This document shows positions 1 through 8,962 of a DNA stretch of 52,819 bases, piece by piece. Location: contig JAOARW010000013.1 in assembly GCA_025210475.1 (NCBI GenBank), positions 1 through 52,819 on the forward strand, read 5' to 3'. The translations under genes were made by a program, and so were the position numbers. Position 1 is the stretch's first letter; the number at the start of each line of letters is the position of its first letter. The notes under the pieces are model-generated. The model was not told the origin of the DNA. It ran no database searches and worked only from the letters and a program-made list of their open reading frames with translations. The DNA is from Carboxylicivirga sp. (GTDB lineage Bacteria > Bacteroidota > Bacteroidia > Bacteroidales > Marinilabiliaceae).

Positions 1-251
1 ATAGTTTTCCTTTCATTATTTCTGCAAGGTTTTACTCTAAGTTACTAAAAACCTTGCAATTAAGAATGTTAAAAAGCCATTAATTATTCAGATTAACAGC
101 TGATAATTAATGACTTGTATTGTTGTTAAGGATTAACTAAATATGTTGAAGGGGGAGGTAAGGTAGTTGTCAGAATTGAGCGAGAAATTTGCAAAAAAAA
201 CCGGCACAAGGCCGGTTTTTATGATTTACGTATTTCTGAAATTGTATGATA
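1..251. other. Intergenic stretch with three stem-loops
   Basis: No convincing gene is visible here. Three hairpins are: an 11-bp perfect stem (23-33 with 48-58, 14-nt loop), probably ending a gene outside the window; a 10-bp AT-rich perfect stem (78-87 with 103-112); and the GC-rich terminator at 196-220, listed separately. Confidence 0.5.
196..220. terminator. Bidirectional intrinsic terminator
   Basis: A 10-bp perfect stem (196-205 with 211-220) has a 5-nt loop. It is flanked by an A-run on the left and a T-run on the right, so it can work on either strand. It lies 30 bases beyond the stop of the minus-strand lipoprotein gene and is its likely terminator. Confidence 0.75.
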
Positions 252-1652
252 TTATTTTGGTTCGAGTACAAATTGAACATCTCCAATTGTTCTATAGTTA
301 TTTAATCCATAATCTTCATAATAATACACAAGTGCTTCACCTAACTCATCAGATTTGTCAATATAACTTATTGTAGTTTTACCTGATTTCTCACCATTTA
401 ACCCTATGTTAAATTTGTCTTTTTTTCCAATACTAGCATCAAATCCAACAGAGTGATCAATCACTTTAGTAATAGTTGCACCATTATCCACCTCTTTAAA
501 TATTAGCTTCACAACATCTCCATATCTGTGAGGAGACCAATTATGAAATTGCATTTTCATAGGGTACCATCTTTTGCCGTCAGAACTAGTTAAGTTTGCT
601 GGCCAGTTCTTTGCGAATTTGTCATATTGTTTCCTCAATAATTTCTTAATATTAAATGGATTTTTACCAGGAAAAAAGGTATTAGCAAATTCAGATGACG
701 TTGTTGAAGAAACAAAAGCTAAACCATTTCGAGAAATACTTTGTACGGATTTAATACTCTTAAAGTTATTTTCATCTTGACCTCCCAGAATCATGAAACA
801 TTCAATTTCTAAGGCTCCATCAGCCCAAGAATTACTCTCAAAGATATCTCTGACTCTTCTTCCTGAATTCAGTCTAAAATGAGTTAAGGTTTCTTTTATG
901 TTATAATTTAAGCTTCCTGATTTATAATACAATTTTTCTCTGGATGATTTACCTTGGTCGTTCGATTTATCGCCTAATATTTCTAATTCTATAAAATCTT
1001 CTGATAACTCATATTTATCAACTACATATTTAATTCCGTTGCTAGTAAATAACTCTTTTGATTTGTTATTACTTTTTAGGATACTTGATGTATAAATTCT
1101 TTCATTTTCGCCAATGACAATTGTAATTTCAGAAGGTTCTTCCTCAGCACTTATATATGACGGTATTCCAGAATCAAAAGCTTTAAACATATAATTATCT
1201 CCGATTAAAACTTCATTTCTAATCGCAACGATTGGATGTAAAGACTCAGTGTCCCAGTTGTTTACATTTTTGAAGATTAATGAAGGAAATCGAATGTCTA
1301 GTTTGGGTACTTTTTCTATTATTTTAGATATAGATATATTTGATGAGTTATAACTTTCTAATACCTCTATAAATGAACGATTAAGTTTATTAACGTTCAT
1401 ATCCTTAACTAAGTTAACTATAACATTGTAGTCACCATCTATTTTCATTAATGATTGTTCCTTTAAAAACAATCTCATCTCAGTTAATTCCAATGAGTTT
1501 GATAATGAAATGGCAAATACTTCAATTAATTTATCTTTATTTATCTCAACTTGATTATCTCCATCAACTGTTAACTTATCTTGCTTGCAGGCCATTATAC
1601 TCATTACGATAATGCACGAAAAAATAATAAATGGTCTTTTTAAAATTTTCAT
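252..1652 (-). CDS. Hypothetical lipoprotein
   Basis: This encodes a 466-residue exported lipoprotein of unknown function. An upstream in-frame ATG exists at 1688, but the ATG at 1652 puts a classic lipoprotein signal at the N-terminus: two basic residues, a hydrophobic stretch, then a lipobox ending at Cys22. I chose that start. The C-terminal 130 residues are rich in aromatic and Asp/Gly residues and look like beta structure. I do not recognise a family; a distant link to DUF3103-type proteins crossed my mind but I cannot support it. The gene is single, its terminator is the hairpin at 196-220, and it is transcribed away from the peptidase genes. Confidence 0.75.
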   Translation of the reverse strand: MKILKRPFIIFSCIIVMSIMACKQDKLTVDGDNQVEINKDKLIEVFAISLSNSLELTEMRLFLKEQSLMKIDGDYNVIVNLVKDMNVNKLNRSFIEVLESYNSSNISISKIIEKVPKLDIRFPSLIFKNVNNWDTESLHPIVAIRNEVLIGDNYMFKAFDSGIPSYISAEEEPSEITIVIGENERIYTSSILKSNNKSKELFTSNGIKYVVDKYELSEDFIELEILGDKSNDQGKSSREKLYYKSGSLNYNIKETLTHFRLNSGRRVRDIFESNSWADGALEIECFMILGGQDENNFKSIKSVQSISRNGLAFVSSTTSSEFANTFFPGKNPFNIKKLLRKQYDKFAKNWPANLTSSDGKRWYPMKMQFHNWSPHRYGDVVKLIFKEVDNGATITKVIDHSVGFDASIGKKDKFNIGLNGEKSGKTTISYIDKSDELGEALVYYYEDYGLNNYRTIGDVQFVLEPK

Positions 1653-2191
1653 ATTTTTGTTTTTTGATATAAGAGGGCAAGTTTCCAATTTTCACCTCTG
1701 TATTAAGTATTAGTTGAGTTGTCTTTTTCGATATCGGGAGAGACGACTCTTTCTTTTATAAACCCGATAGAATTTAATTACTCTGCTTCATTATATTCTA
1801 AATTATAATTACATTATTCTGTCTGTATATTGTTTTTTATTATGCAATATACAAATGATTATATTTCAAAAAGATGAAGCTAGTTAGTTTAATCGCACAA
1901 AAAGACCTTTTAGTATTAAAAAATGAACCATTTGTAAAAGGAAAACGTTATTTAGTCTAAAAAAGTAAATGATTTGAAAATTCCATAACTCTAGGGGTGT
2001 AACAGCAGGCTTTGTGTTGTATAACAATGCTTCTATTTAAATGAAAATTATATCTTTGGCACTCAATATCAGATTATAAATTAACAGATCGAAAGTGCTT
2101 ATTGATAAAGTCTTGTTGGTAATTGTCCCATTTTCAGCCAATAAAGCTGAATTTAATTTGTAAGTACGGTAAATCTTTAAATGAAAATAGA
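1653..2191. other. Intergenic region between divergent genes
   Basis: This 539-base AT-rich stretch has no large gene. It holds a 7-bp inverted repeat TATCGGG/CCCGATA (1732-1738 with 1763-1769). It also has a short open frame of 28 codons on the plus strand (1874-1960, ATG to TAA), which I cannot assign. Just before the peptidase gene, a -7-like box TTAATTTG lies at 2153-2160 with a TTG at 2123-2125, a plausible promoter with one mismatch to TAnnTTTG. Confidence 0.4.
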
Positions 2192-4342
2192 ATGAAAAGG
2201 ATAGCAGCGATTTTGCTAGTAGCATGCATGGGCTTTGCGCAGTTTGCCAAAGCCGACGAGGGTATGTGGTTATTACCGCTAATCAATAAATTGAATATTG
2301 AGAAGATGCAGGAAATGGGCTTTAAATTGTCGGCGGAAGACGTTTATAGCATCAATAATAGTAGTTTAAAAGACGCGATTGTGATTTTTGGTCGTGGCTG
2401 TACAGGCGAAATGATTTCCGATCAGGGGCTGATTTTAACGAACCATCACTGTGGATACGGAAATATCCAGGAGTTAAGCTCGGTGGAGCATAATTACCTA
2501 AAGGATGGATTCTGGGCGAAAAGTCTTGAGGAAGAATTGCCAGCACCAGGGCTTACTGTTACTTTCTTAAAATACATGACGGATGTAACTGCCGAAATTA
2601 ATGCCGAACTTAAGGAAGGTATGTCGGAAGCCGATCGTGCAGCAAAAATTCAGGAAGTATCAGCTAAACTGATTGAAGAAGCAAGAAAAGGAAACGACTA
2701 CCAAATCAGCATTCAGGATTATTTTGAAGGTAACCAGTTTTTCCTGATTGCTTATGAGAAATTCTCAGATATTCGTTTTGTAGGTGCGCCTCCTTCATCA
2801 ATTGGTAAATTTGGATTTGATACCGATAACTGGATGTGGCCTCGCCATACCGGTGACTTCAGCATGTTCCGCGTGTATTGTGGTCCTGACGGAAAACCTG
2901 CCAAGTATTCAAAAGACAACAAGCCTTACAAGCCAGCTCATCATCTGCCGGTTTCTTTAAAAGGTGTTCAGATGGATGATTACGCGATGACAATTGGTTT
3001 CCCGGGTAGTACAGAGCGTTACTTAACTTCATGGGGAATCGAAGAGCGCATGGACATTATCAACCATGCGCGTATTAAGCCTCGTGGCGTTAAGCAAGAC
3101 ATTTGGTTGGCCGATATGCGTGCCGATGAAAAGGTAAACATTCAGTATGCTACTAAATTTGCTCATAGTGCCAACTACTGGAAAAACAGTATTGGTATGA
3201 ACCGTGGTTTAGAGAAATTGAATGTACTGGGCCAGAAGCGCGAATTGGAGAAAGAATTCTCAGAATGGCTTATTGCTGATAGCGATAGAAAGAAAAAATA
3301 CGGTAACGTACTGAATGAATTAGATAAGGCTTATGTTGAGCGCGCCGAGTTTGTTAAGGCAACGTCATTTATTGCTGAGTGTCAGTTAAGAGGTGCCGAA
3401 GCTTTATATTTTGCTTATAAGGCTACTGGCTTGGAGAAAGCTTTGGAAGAAGAAGATCAGGAGAAAATTGATAAAGCTGTGGCTGGTTTAAAAGCCGCTG
3501 GCGAAGGTTTCTTCAAAGATTATTACCCGGAGACAGACCGTAAGGTTATTGCTGCCTTGTTGAAGATGTACAACGACGATATTAATGCCAAATATCATCC
3601 TTCATTTTACAACATCATCAATAAGAAGTTTAAAGGCGACTTCCAGAAGTTTGCGGATCATTTATATGCCAAGTCAATCTTTATGAATGAAGATCGCTTT
3701 AATGCTTTCCTTGAGAAACCTTCATTGAAAGTGTTGCAGAAAGATTTGGCTTTTATAGGAGGTGTTTCGTCCATTGCTAAATATCGCGAGATTAAAGGTA
3801 TGGAGGCCGAAAGTGCAAAAGCAATCAATAAAAACAACCGTTTATTTATTGCCGGTTTAATGGAAATGCAGCCTGAGAAAGTATTCTATCCGGATGCTAA
3901 CTTCACCATGCGTTTATCATATGGTAAGGTAGGCGATTACGAGCCTAAGGACGGTGTGGTTTACAAGCACTATACAACCATTGAAGGTATTATGGAGAAA
4001 GAAGATCCTGATAATTTCGAGTTTGAAGTACCTGCTAAATTAAAAGAGCTTTGGAAAAACAAAGACTATGGTCAGTATGCCGATGCGGCTGGTTACATGC
4101 CAGTTTGTTTTACATCGAACAACGACATTACCGGTGGTAACAGTGGTAGTCCGGTAATCAATGCCGAAGGTCACTTGTTCGGATTGGCTTTCGATGGTAA
4201 CTGGGAAGCGATGAGTGGTGACATTGCCTTCGAAACAGAGCTTCAGAAGTGTATTAATGTGGATATCCGTTACGTACTATTTATCATTGATAAATATGCC
4301 GGAGCAACTAATTTAATTGACGAAATGACATTGGTGAAATAA
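2192..4342 (+). CDS. dpp7: S46 family dipeptidyl-peptidase, DPP7 type (first of tandem pair)
   Basis: This is a periplasmic serine exopeptidase that releases dipeptides from the N-terminus of oligopeptides. The 716-residue length is normal for family S46. The start at 2192 gives a clean signal peptide ending near AKA-DEG; the in-frame TTG at 2123 would add a non-signal extension. The chymotrypsin-like triad is visible: His in TNHHCGYG (85-86), Asp222 in RHTGDFS, and Ser651 in GGNSGSPV. The S1-determining residue 18 positions after the serine is Gly (FDGNWE), as in Porphyromonas DPP7, where DPP11 has Arg. Established family knowledge therefore predicts preference for hydrophobic rather than acidic P1 residues. 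The gene is followed by a terminator and then a paralogue. Confidence 0.93.
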   Translation: MKRIAAILLVACMGFAQFAKADEGMWLLPLINKLNIEKMQEMGFKLSAEDVYSINNSSLKDAIVIFGRGCTGEMISDQGLILTNHHCGYGNIQELSSVEHNYLKDGFWAKSLEEELPAPGLTVTFLKYMTDVTAEINAELKEGMSEADRAAKIQEVSAKLIEEARKGNDYQISIQDYFEGNQFFLIAYEKFSDIRFVGAPPSSIGKFGFDTDNWMWPRHTGDFSMFRVYCGPDGKPAKYSKDNKPYKPAHHLPVSLKGVQMDDYAMTIGFPGSTERYLTSWGIEERMDIINHARIKPRGVKQDIWLADMRADEKVNIQYATKFAHSANYWKNSIGMNRGLEKLNVLGQKRELEKEFSEWLIADSDRKKKYGNVLNELDKAYVERAEFVKATSFIAECQLRGAEALYFAYKATGLEKALEEEDQEKIDKAVAGLKAAGEGFFKDYYPETDRKVIAALLKMYNDDINAKYHPSFYNIINKKFKGDFQKFADHLYAKSIFMNEDRFNAFLEKPSLKVLQKDLAFIGGVSSIAKYREIKGMEAESAKAINKNNRLFIAGLMEMQPEKVFYPDANFTMRLSYGKVGDYEPKDGVVYKHYTTIEGIMEKEDPDNFEFEVPAKLKELWKNKDYGQYADAAGYMPVCFTSNNDITGGNSGSPVINAEGHLFGLAFDGNWEAMSGDIAFETELQKCINVDIRYVLFIIDKYAGATNLIDEMTLVK

Positions 4343-4366
4343 GCCCTTGTTTTGACGATATAAAAG

Positions 4367-4398
4367 GAGCTGTCGATCTTATTCGGCGGCTCTTTTTT
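4367..4398 (+). terminator. Intrinsic terminator of first DPP7 gene
   Basis: A 9-bp stem (4367-4375 with 4384-4392, two G-U pairs, 8-nt loop) is followed by six T. It separates the two tandem S46 genes, so they are probably not one operon. Confidence 0.8.
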
Positions 4399-4488
4399 GT
4401 TAAAATAGCTTAAAAAATATTGTCGTCATAGTATTACCTCTTTTAAACTTGTAGTTTCGTGCCTCTTGAAACTTAGCTAAGTATTTTA

Positions 4489-6633
4489 ATGCGTTTTATT
4501 TACATCATCATTATAGTCCTGTTCATATCGCCTGTTACTAAGGCAGATGAAGGTATGTGGTTACCTTTCTTATTAAACGATAAACAAATTGAGCAGATGC
4601 AGCAGAAAGGCCTTGAGGTGCCTTTCGAATCTATTTATAGTCATTCAGCCCCGTCCTTAAAAGATGCCGTTGTGTCACTGGATAACGGGTCCTGTACGGG
4701 TGAGTTTGTCAGTTCATCGGGTTTGCTGTTGACCAATCACCATTGTGGTTATAATGAAATACAGCAACATAGCAGTGTTAATAGTAATTATCTGCATGAA
4801 GGGTTTTGGGCGAAGAAGATAAGTGAGGAATTGCCCAATCCAGGTAAAACGGCGACCATATTGATTGAAGCGCACGATGTAACAGCCCGCATTCTCGAAT
4901 CCTTAAATGGATTAAAGGGCGAGGCACGCCAAAATACCATTGATAGTTTGAGCTCGATAATAGAAAATGAAGCCATTGCTGATAATCAGTACGAGGCCGA
5001 GGTGAAGTCATTCTTTTATGGTAATACTTATTTGTTGTTTTTAACCCAAACATTTATGGATGTGCGATTGGTTGGTACGCCACCGTCGGCAATTGGTAAA
5101 TTTGGTGGCGATACCGATAACTGGATGTGGCCACGACATACCGGCGATTTTTGCTTTTTCAGAGTATACAGTGCTCCGGATGGTTCACCGGCAGAATATT
5201 CTAAAGACAATATCCCATTTGTTCCGCGTAAGCATTTTAAGATTAACCTGAATGGTATTTCCAAAAATGATTATTCCATGACCTTGGGATATCCCGGATT
5301 CACTCAACGCTATTTGTCATCGTTCGGAGTCGAAGAAATTAAAGATGTTATCAACCCTGTGGTGGCAGAAGTAAGAGGCATAAAACAAGGGGTGTGGGAT
5401 AATGCCATGAAGGAATCTGAAGCCATCAATATTAAATATGCAGCTAAATATTCCGAGTCCAGCAACTATTGGAAATATGCCATAGGTCAAAATAAAGCTT
5501 TGGATAAAATTGACGTTATTGCCAAGAGGAAACAACAGGAAAAGAATTTCCAGGAATGGATGGAGCAGGATTCGACCCTGAGTAATAAGTATGGCAAAAC
5601 TCTGGCCGTTTTGGAGGCATCGTATCTGTTGGGGCGTAAGTTGACTTTGGCCGAAACCATTGCGCAGGAAACAATGTTGGAAGGCCCCGATTTGGTTAAG
5701 TTTGCCCTTGAGATTAGCTCTTTAAGTATGGAGTTAAACAGTTTGAAGAAGGGGAGCGAAGAGTATAAGCATCTTTATACCGAATCAGTTATGGCCATTG
5801 GTGATATGTATAAGGACTATGATCCGGAAGTGGACCAACAGGTTTTTAACAAGATGCTGGGGTATTATCTGGAAAATACGACCGAGAGCCTGAGGCCAAA
5901 AACAGAGAATTTACTTGGAAAGAAATATCAGGAGGATACGGCTGCTTTCGTTGAAATGCTTTATTCGAAAAGTGCCTTGGGAAGCTACGATAAGGTGCTG
6001 GAGCTGATTTCTGAGGGCGAGAAGGCTTTGTTTGAAGATCCGGCCATAGCGTTTTCATACCAGGTTTTAGGTCATTTGTACCAGATGATGGACATTCATA
6101 AAAAGCTTAACCAACAATATGAAGAGGCGCAGCGATTGCTTTTGAAAGGATACATGCAAAAGGATGATGGCTTTTATTATCCGGATGCCAACAGTACTTT
6201 AAGGTTATCTTTTGGTAAGGTGAGCGATTACGAACCAAAAGATGGGGTGAGGTATAAGTACCTGACTACACTGAATGGCATTATGGAGAAAGAAGATAAG
6301 GAGCAGGATGATTTTGAGGTGCCTTCCAAACTAAAGGAGCTTTTCAGGAAAAAAGACTATGGCCAGTACAAGCTTAAAAACGGTAAGTTGCCGGTTTGTT
6401 TTTTGACCGATAATGATATAACAGGTGGTAATAGCGGTAGTCCGGTAATCAATGGTAAGGGCGAATTAATCGGGGTGGCTTTTGATGGAAACTGGGAGGC
6501 CATGACCAGCGATTTGGCCTATGAAGAAAAGCTTCAGAAGTGCATTTGTGTTGATATCCGTTATGTGATGTTTATTGTTGATAAGTTGGCTGGCGCACAA
6601 AACCTGATGGATGAATTTGATATTGTGAATTAA
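4489..6633 (+). CDS. dpp7: S46 family dipeptidyl-peptidase, DPP7 type (second of tandem pair)
   Basis: This is a second periplasmic S46 dipeptidyl-peptidase of 714 residues, colinear with its upstream neighbour and clearly a tandem paralogue. A short signal peptide ends near TKA-DEG. The triad is His84/85 in TNHHCGY, Asp220 in RHTGDF and Ser649 in GGNSGSPV. The S1 residue is again Gly (FDGNWE), so both copies are DPP7-like and neither is the Asp/Glu-specific DPP11. The copies differ mostly in the central helical domain (about residues 330-560), which caps the active site, so substrate preference may differ. A possible -7 box TAGTTTCG lies at 4452-4459. A POT-type peptide transporter at 38425 could import the products. 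Confidence 0.93.
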   Translation: MRFIYIIIIVLFISPVTKADEGMWLPFLLNDKQIEQMQQKGLEVPFESIYSHSAPSLKDAVVSLDNGSCTGEFVSSSGLLLTNHHCGYNEIQQHSSVNSNYLHEGFWAKKISEELPNPGKTATILIEAHDVTARILESLNGLKGEARQNTIDSLSSIIENEAIADNQYEAEVKSFFYGNTYLLFLTQTFMDVRLVGTPPSAIGKFGGDTDNWMWPRHTGDFCFFRVYSAPDGSPAEYSKDNIPFVPRKHFKINLNGISKNDYSMTLGYPGFTQRYLSSFGVEEIKDVINPVVAEVRGIKQGVWDNAMKESEAINIKYAAKYSESSNYWKYAIGQNKALDKIDVIAKRKQQEKNFQEWMEQDSTLSNKYGKTLAVLEASYLLGRKLTLAETIAQETMLEGPDLVKFALEISSLSMELNSLKKGSEEYKHLYTESVMAIGDMYKDYDPEVDQQVFNKMLGYYLENTTESLRPKTENLLGKKYQEDTAAFVEMLYSKSALGSYDKVLELISEGEKALFEDPAIAFSYQVLGHLYQMMDIHKKLNQQYEEAQRLLLKGYMQKDDGFYYPDANSTLRLSFGKVSDYEPKDGVRYKYLTTLNGIMEKEDKEQDDFEVPSKLKELFRKKDYGQYKLKNGKLPVCFLTDNDITGGNSGSPVINGKGELIGVAFDGNWEAMTSDLAYEEKLQKCICVDIRYVMFIVDKLAGAQNLMDEFDIVN

Positions 6634-6655
6634 ACAATATTTGCAATTATCTTTG
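6623..6655 (+). promoter_or_regulatory. Bacteroidota-type promoter of RNase H gene
   Basis: A perfect -7 box TATCTTTG lies at 6648-6655, 18 bases before the ATG. A TTG at 6623-6625 gives a 22-base spacer. The -33 element lies inside the end of the preceding peptidase gene. Confidence 0.65.
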
Positions 6656-6673
6656 AAGTTCTAAATATCAATC

Positions 6674-7303
6674 ATGGCAAAAAATAAGTTTTACGTTGTT
6701 TGGGTTGGGGCAAAGCCAGGCATTTATAAAAGCTGGGCCGAGTGTCAGGTACAAATAAAAGGTTTTCCAGCTGCCAAATTCAAAGGTTTCGAATCTTTTG
6801 AAGAAGCTCAAATGGCACTGTCGAAAGGACCGGGTAGCTATGTGTCATCAGCCAAACGTAAAAGCTCAGCGACCTCAAAAACCATAAATTCAAAGCAAAA
6901 TATAATTTCCAACAGTATAGCTGTTGATGCGGCTTGCAGCGGTAATCCGGGTGTGATGGAGTACCAGGGTGTTTACACAAAAGATAATCGCCAGTTGTTT
7001 CATCAAAAGTTCGATTTGGGAACCAATAATATTGGTGAGTTTTTGGCCTTGGTGCATGGCATCTCTTATCTGCAAAAGAATAATCTGAATATACCGATTT
7101 ACTCCGATTCGAAAATTGCCATTGGCTGGGTGATGAAAAAGGCTTGCAAGTCAAAGCTACCTGAAACACCTAAAACGAAAGCTTTATATGATTTGGTGCG
7201 TCGGGCTGAACATTGGTTGAAGAACAATAAAATAACCGTTACAATTCTTAAGTGGGATACCAAAAACTGGGGGGAGATTCCTGCTGATTTTGGTCGCAAA
7301 TAG
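6674..7303 (+). CDS. rnhA: Viroplasmin-domain ribonuclease HI
   Basis: This predicted cytoplasmic RNase H degrades the RNA strand of RNA-DNA hybrids. Residues 4-50 form a caulimovirus viroplasmin/hybrid-binding domain (FYVVWVG..PGIY.SW..C..QI.GF). A linker follows, then an RNase HI catalytic domain from about 80 to 209. The four acidic metal ligands are visible: Asp85 in VDAACSGNPG, Glu122 in NNIGEFLAL, Asp145 in IYSDSKIAI and Asp205 near the C-terminus. The 209-residue size matches this widespread Bacteroidota fusion. It has its own promoter and stands alone. It is likely the housekeeping RNase HI, but other RNases H may lie elsewhere in the genome. Confidence 0.92.
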   Translation: MAKNKFYVVWVGAKPGIYKSWAECQVQIKGFPAAKFKGFESFEEAQMALSKGPGSYVSSAKRKSSATSKTINSKQNIISNSIAVDAACSGNPGVMEYQGVYTKDNRQLFHQKFDLGTNNIGEFLALVHGISYLQKNNLNIPIYSDSKIAIGWVMKKACKSKLPETPKTKALYDLVRRAEHWLKNNKITVTILKWDTKNWGEIPADFGRK

Positions 7304-7330
7304 CCCAAAGTAGTTACTCATGCTTATAAG

Positions 7331-7864
7331 TTAATCTTCACAAAGTTGGAGTATCTTCATAAAGGTTTTCCAGTTTCGTGTGCTGGCATTTGTCTGCAAT
7401 TTCTTTTCAAAAAGTTGATTGGTAAGTTTAGTCTCACGATAAGCGCGTCCACAAAAGATGTAGATTTGTTTGTCAGCAATCTGGAGTTGGTCGTTTCCTG
7501 CATCGAAGGCATCAAAGAACTTGATGTTATCCGGCGGAGGTGTATCTTTCAGAAATGTAATGTGTAACTGTTCAATGCTTTCATTTAAATATGGATTCGC
7601 TTCTTTGATAGCCTTCCATTCAGTTTTACTTCTTACAATAACAGGCACCTCAAAACCATATTTTTTCAATATAGCATCACTAATAATCGATTCGAGTCGT
7701 TCATGGCTATTAAGCTTGCTTTCAAATACCACATTTCCGCTTTGTATATAGCTTCTAACATTGGTGAAACCCAGGTTTTGGTACAGCAGGCACAAATCCT
7801 TCATAATAATCTTTCGTTTGCCGCCAACGTTAATGCCTCGTAAAATAGATATGTAGGTACTCAT
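7331..7864 (-). CDS. DUF1697 domain-containing protein
   Basis: This 177-residue cytoplasmic protein belongs to the DUF1697 family, recognised from its N-terminus (Y.S.LRGINVGGKRKI.M.DL) and the block YIQSGNVVFES. The family is common in bacteria and its biochemical role is not established. It starts six bases after the stop of the metallo-beta-lactamase gene on the same strand, so the two are probably cotranscribed. It is full length with no obvious lesion. Confidence 0.88.
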   Translation of the reverse strand: MSTYISILRGINVGGKRKIIMKDLCLLYQNLGFTNVRSYIQSGNVVFESKLNSHERLESIISDAILKKYGFEVPVIVRSKTEWKAIKEANPYLNESIEQLHITFLKDTPPPDNIKFFDAFDAGNDQLQIADKQIYIFCGRAYRETKLTNQLFEKKLQTNASTRNWKTFMKILQLCED

Positions 7865-7870
7865 TGATGT

Positions 7871-8620
7871 TTATTGCTTCTGTTTAAATTCTTTTACCAA
7901 AACAATGGTGTGACTTAATAGTTCGGCATCGCCATAATTTCCATGGCCGGGAATCACAATCTTTGCATCGGGATAAGCAAACATCAGTTGTTCAACAGTG
8001 GTGTCCCAATCATCCACTACAGCATCGGATAGGTTACCTAAGCCTTTGGAATGAATGGATTTTATCAGGCAGCCTCCAAATAGTATTTTTTGTTTTGGTA
8101 GCCATACGGTAATGTTATCGAACGAATGTCCACCGCCAAAGTATCGGCATTCAATTTCTTCGTTGTTAAACAGGCAATCGTATTCCTTATCAAATGCAAT
8201 GTCGGGTACTGGTAATTTTTCTTCTTTGCATTTTTCAATGGTTAGCTGATGGGCTAGTGATTTGGCACCAATGCTTTTCAAATAGGCTAAACCACCAATG
8301 CAATCGTCATGAAAATGACCGGCAATAAGGGCTTTAATGCTTGTGTTGAATTGTGTTTTGAGATAGTCGCAAAGTTGTTTGGTTTGTTCGTTAGTCATAG
8401 GGGTGTCAACCATTACCGCTTCACCATTTCGTATAATCAGCAAGCCGTTACTTGAAAATCGACCAAACTGCTCCGAAGTGTGCCAGGATACATGTACAAA
8501 AACCGAATCCTGTAAATGTATCAATTGCAGGTTGTCATCTATTTTGATGGTTTTATGTTGAGCATTCACCGAAGCTAAGTTGATGTAAATTACAGATAGG
8601 AATACAAGCAAAGTTCTCAT
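7871..8620 (-). CDS. Subclass B1 metallo-beta-lactamase
   Basis: This is a predicted periplasmic zinc hydrolase that opens beta-lactams, including carbapenems in characterised relatives. The ATG at 8620 gives a 249-residue protein with a signal peptide ending near NA-Q; an upstream ATG at 8689 would hide the signal. All six B1 zinc ligands are present: His102, His104 and Asp106 in GHFHDD, His165 in GGGHSFDN, Cys184 in GGCLIKS, and His226 in PGHG. Lys187 sits where B1 enzymes bind the substrate carboxylate. The order H-x-H-x-D, H, C, H separates B1 from B2 and B3. A DUF1697 gene follows in the same probable operon. No insertion sequence is visible nearby, so it looks like a resident gene. Confidence 0.88.
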   Translation of the reverse strand: MRTLLVFLSVIYINLASVNAQHKTIKIDDNLQLIHLQDSVFVHVSWHTSEQFGRFSSNGLLIIRNGEAVMVDTPMTNEQTKQLCDYLKTQFNTSIKALIAGHFHDDCIGGLAYLKSIGAKSLAHQLTIEKCKEEKLPVPDIAFDKEYDCLFNNEEIECRYFGGGHSFDNITVWLPKQKILFGGCLIKSIHSKGLGNLSDAVVDDWDTTVEQLMFAYPDAKIVIPGHGNYGDAELLSHTIVLVKEFKQKQ

Positions 8621-8962
8621 GGTTACTTGATTTTTATGTTGAAGTATAAAGTTATCAACTTTTTGTATTGAGGTAAAGGATCTCTGCAATTAATCGTTGA
8701 AAGAAGAGTAGGATGAAGGTGAAATAAAAGGTTAATCAGTTGATTTACGAACTGTTGGTAGTCCCAACATATTGTGATCTTAATTTGAATATAGTTGCTG
8801 TCAAAATAGAGAAGGTAACGTAAGCTTATGTTTTGTAAAAGAGCAAGTTGTATCTGTGTTGTGAATTGATTTTAAAATTTATTTAAATGCTTTTTAAAGC
8901 TAAGCCTCATGATCTGAACTGAGGAAAATACCAAAAGTAAGGGATTTTATACAGGTACTTCA
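8621..8962. other. Intergenic region between divergent genes
   Basis: This 342-base stretch must hold the divergent promoters of the beta-lactamase and TonB receptor genes. On the minus strand a box TAACTTTA (complement of 8648-8655) resembles a -7 element with one mismatch. I see no Fur-like dyad, repeat or small gene in it. Confidence 0.35.

Noticed and set aside
2123..2191. TTG start of the first DPP7 gene at 2123
   Set aside because: It would place 23 non-signal residues before a clear signal peptide; the ATG at 2192 fits export.
8621..8962. Insertion sequence or att site carrying the metallo-beta-lactamase
   Set aside because: I found no inverted repeats, transposase or target duplications around 7331-8962.
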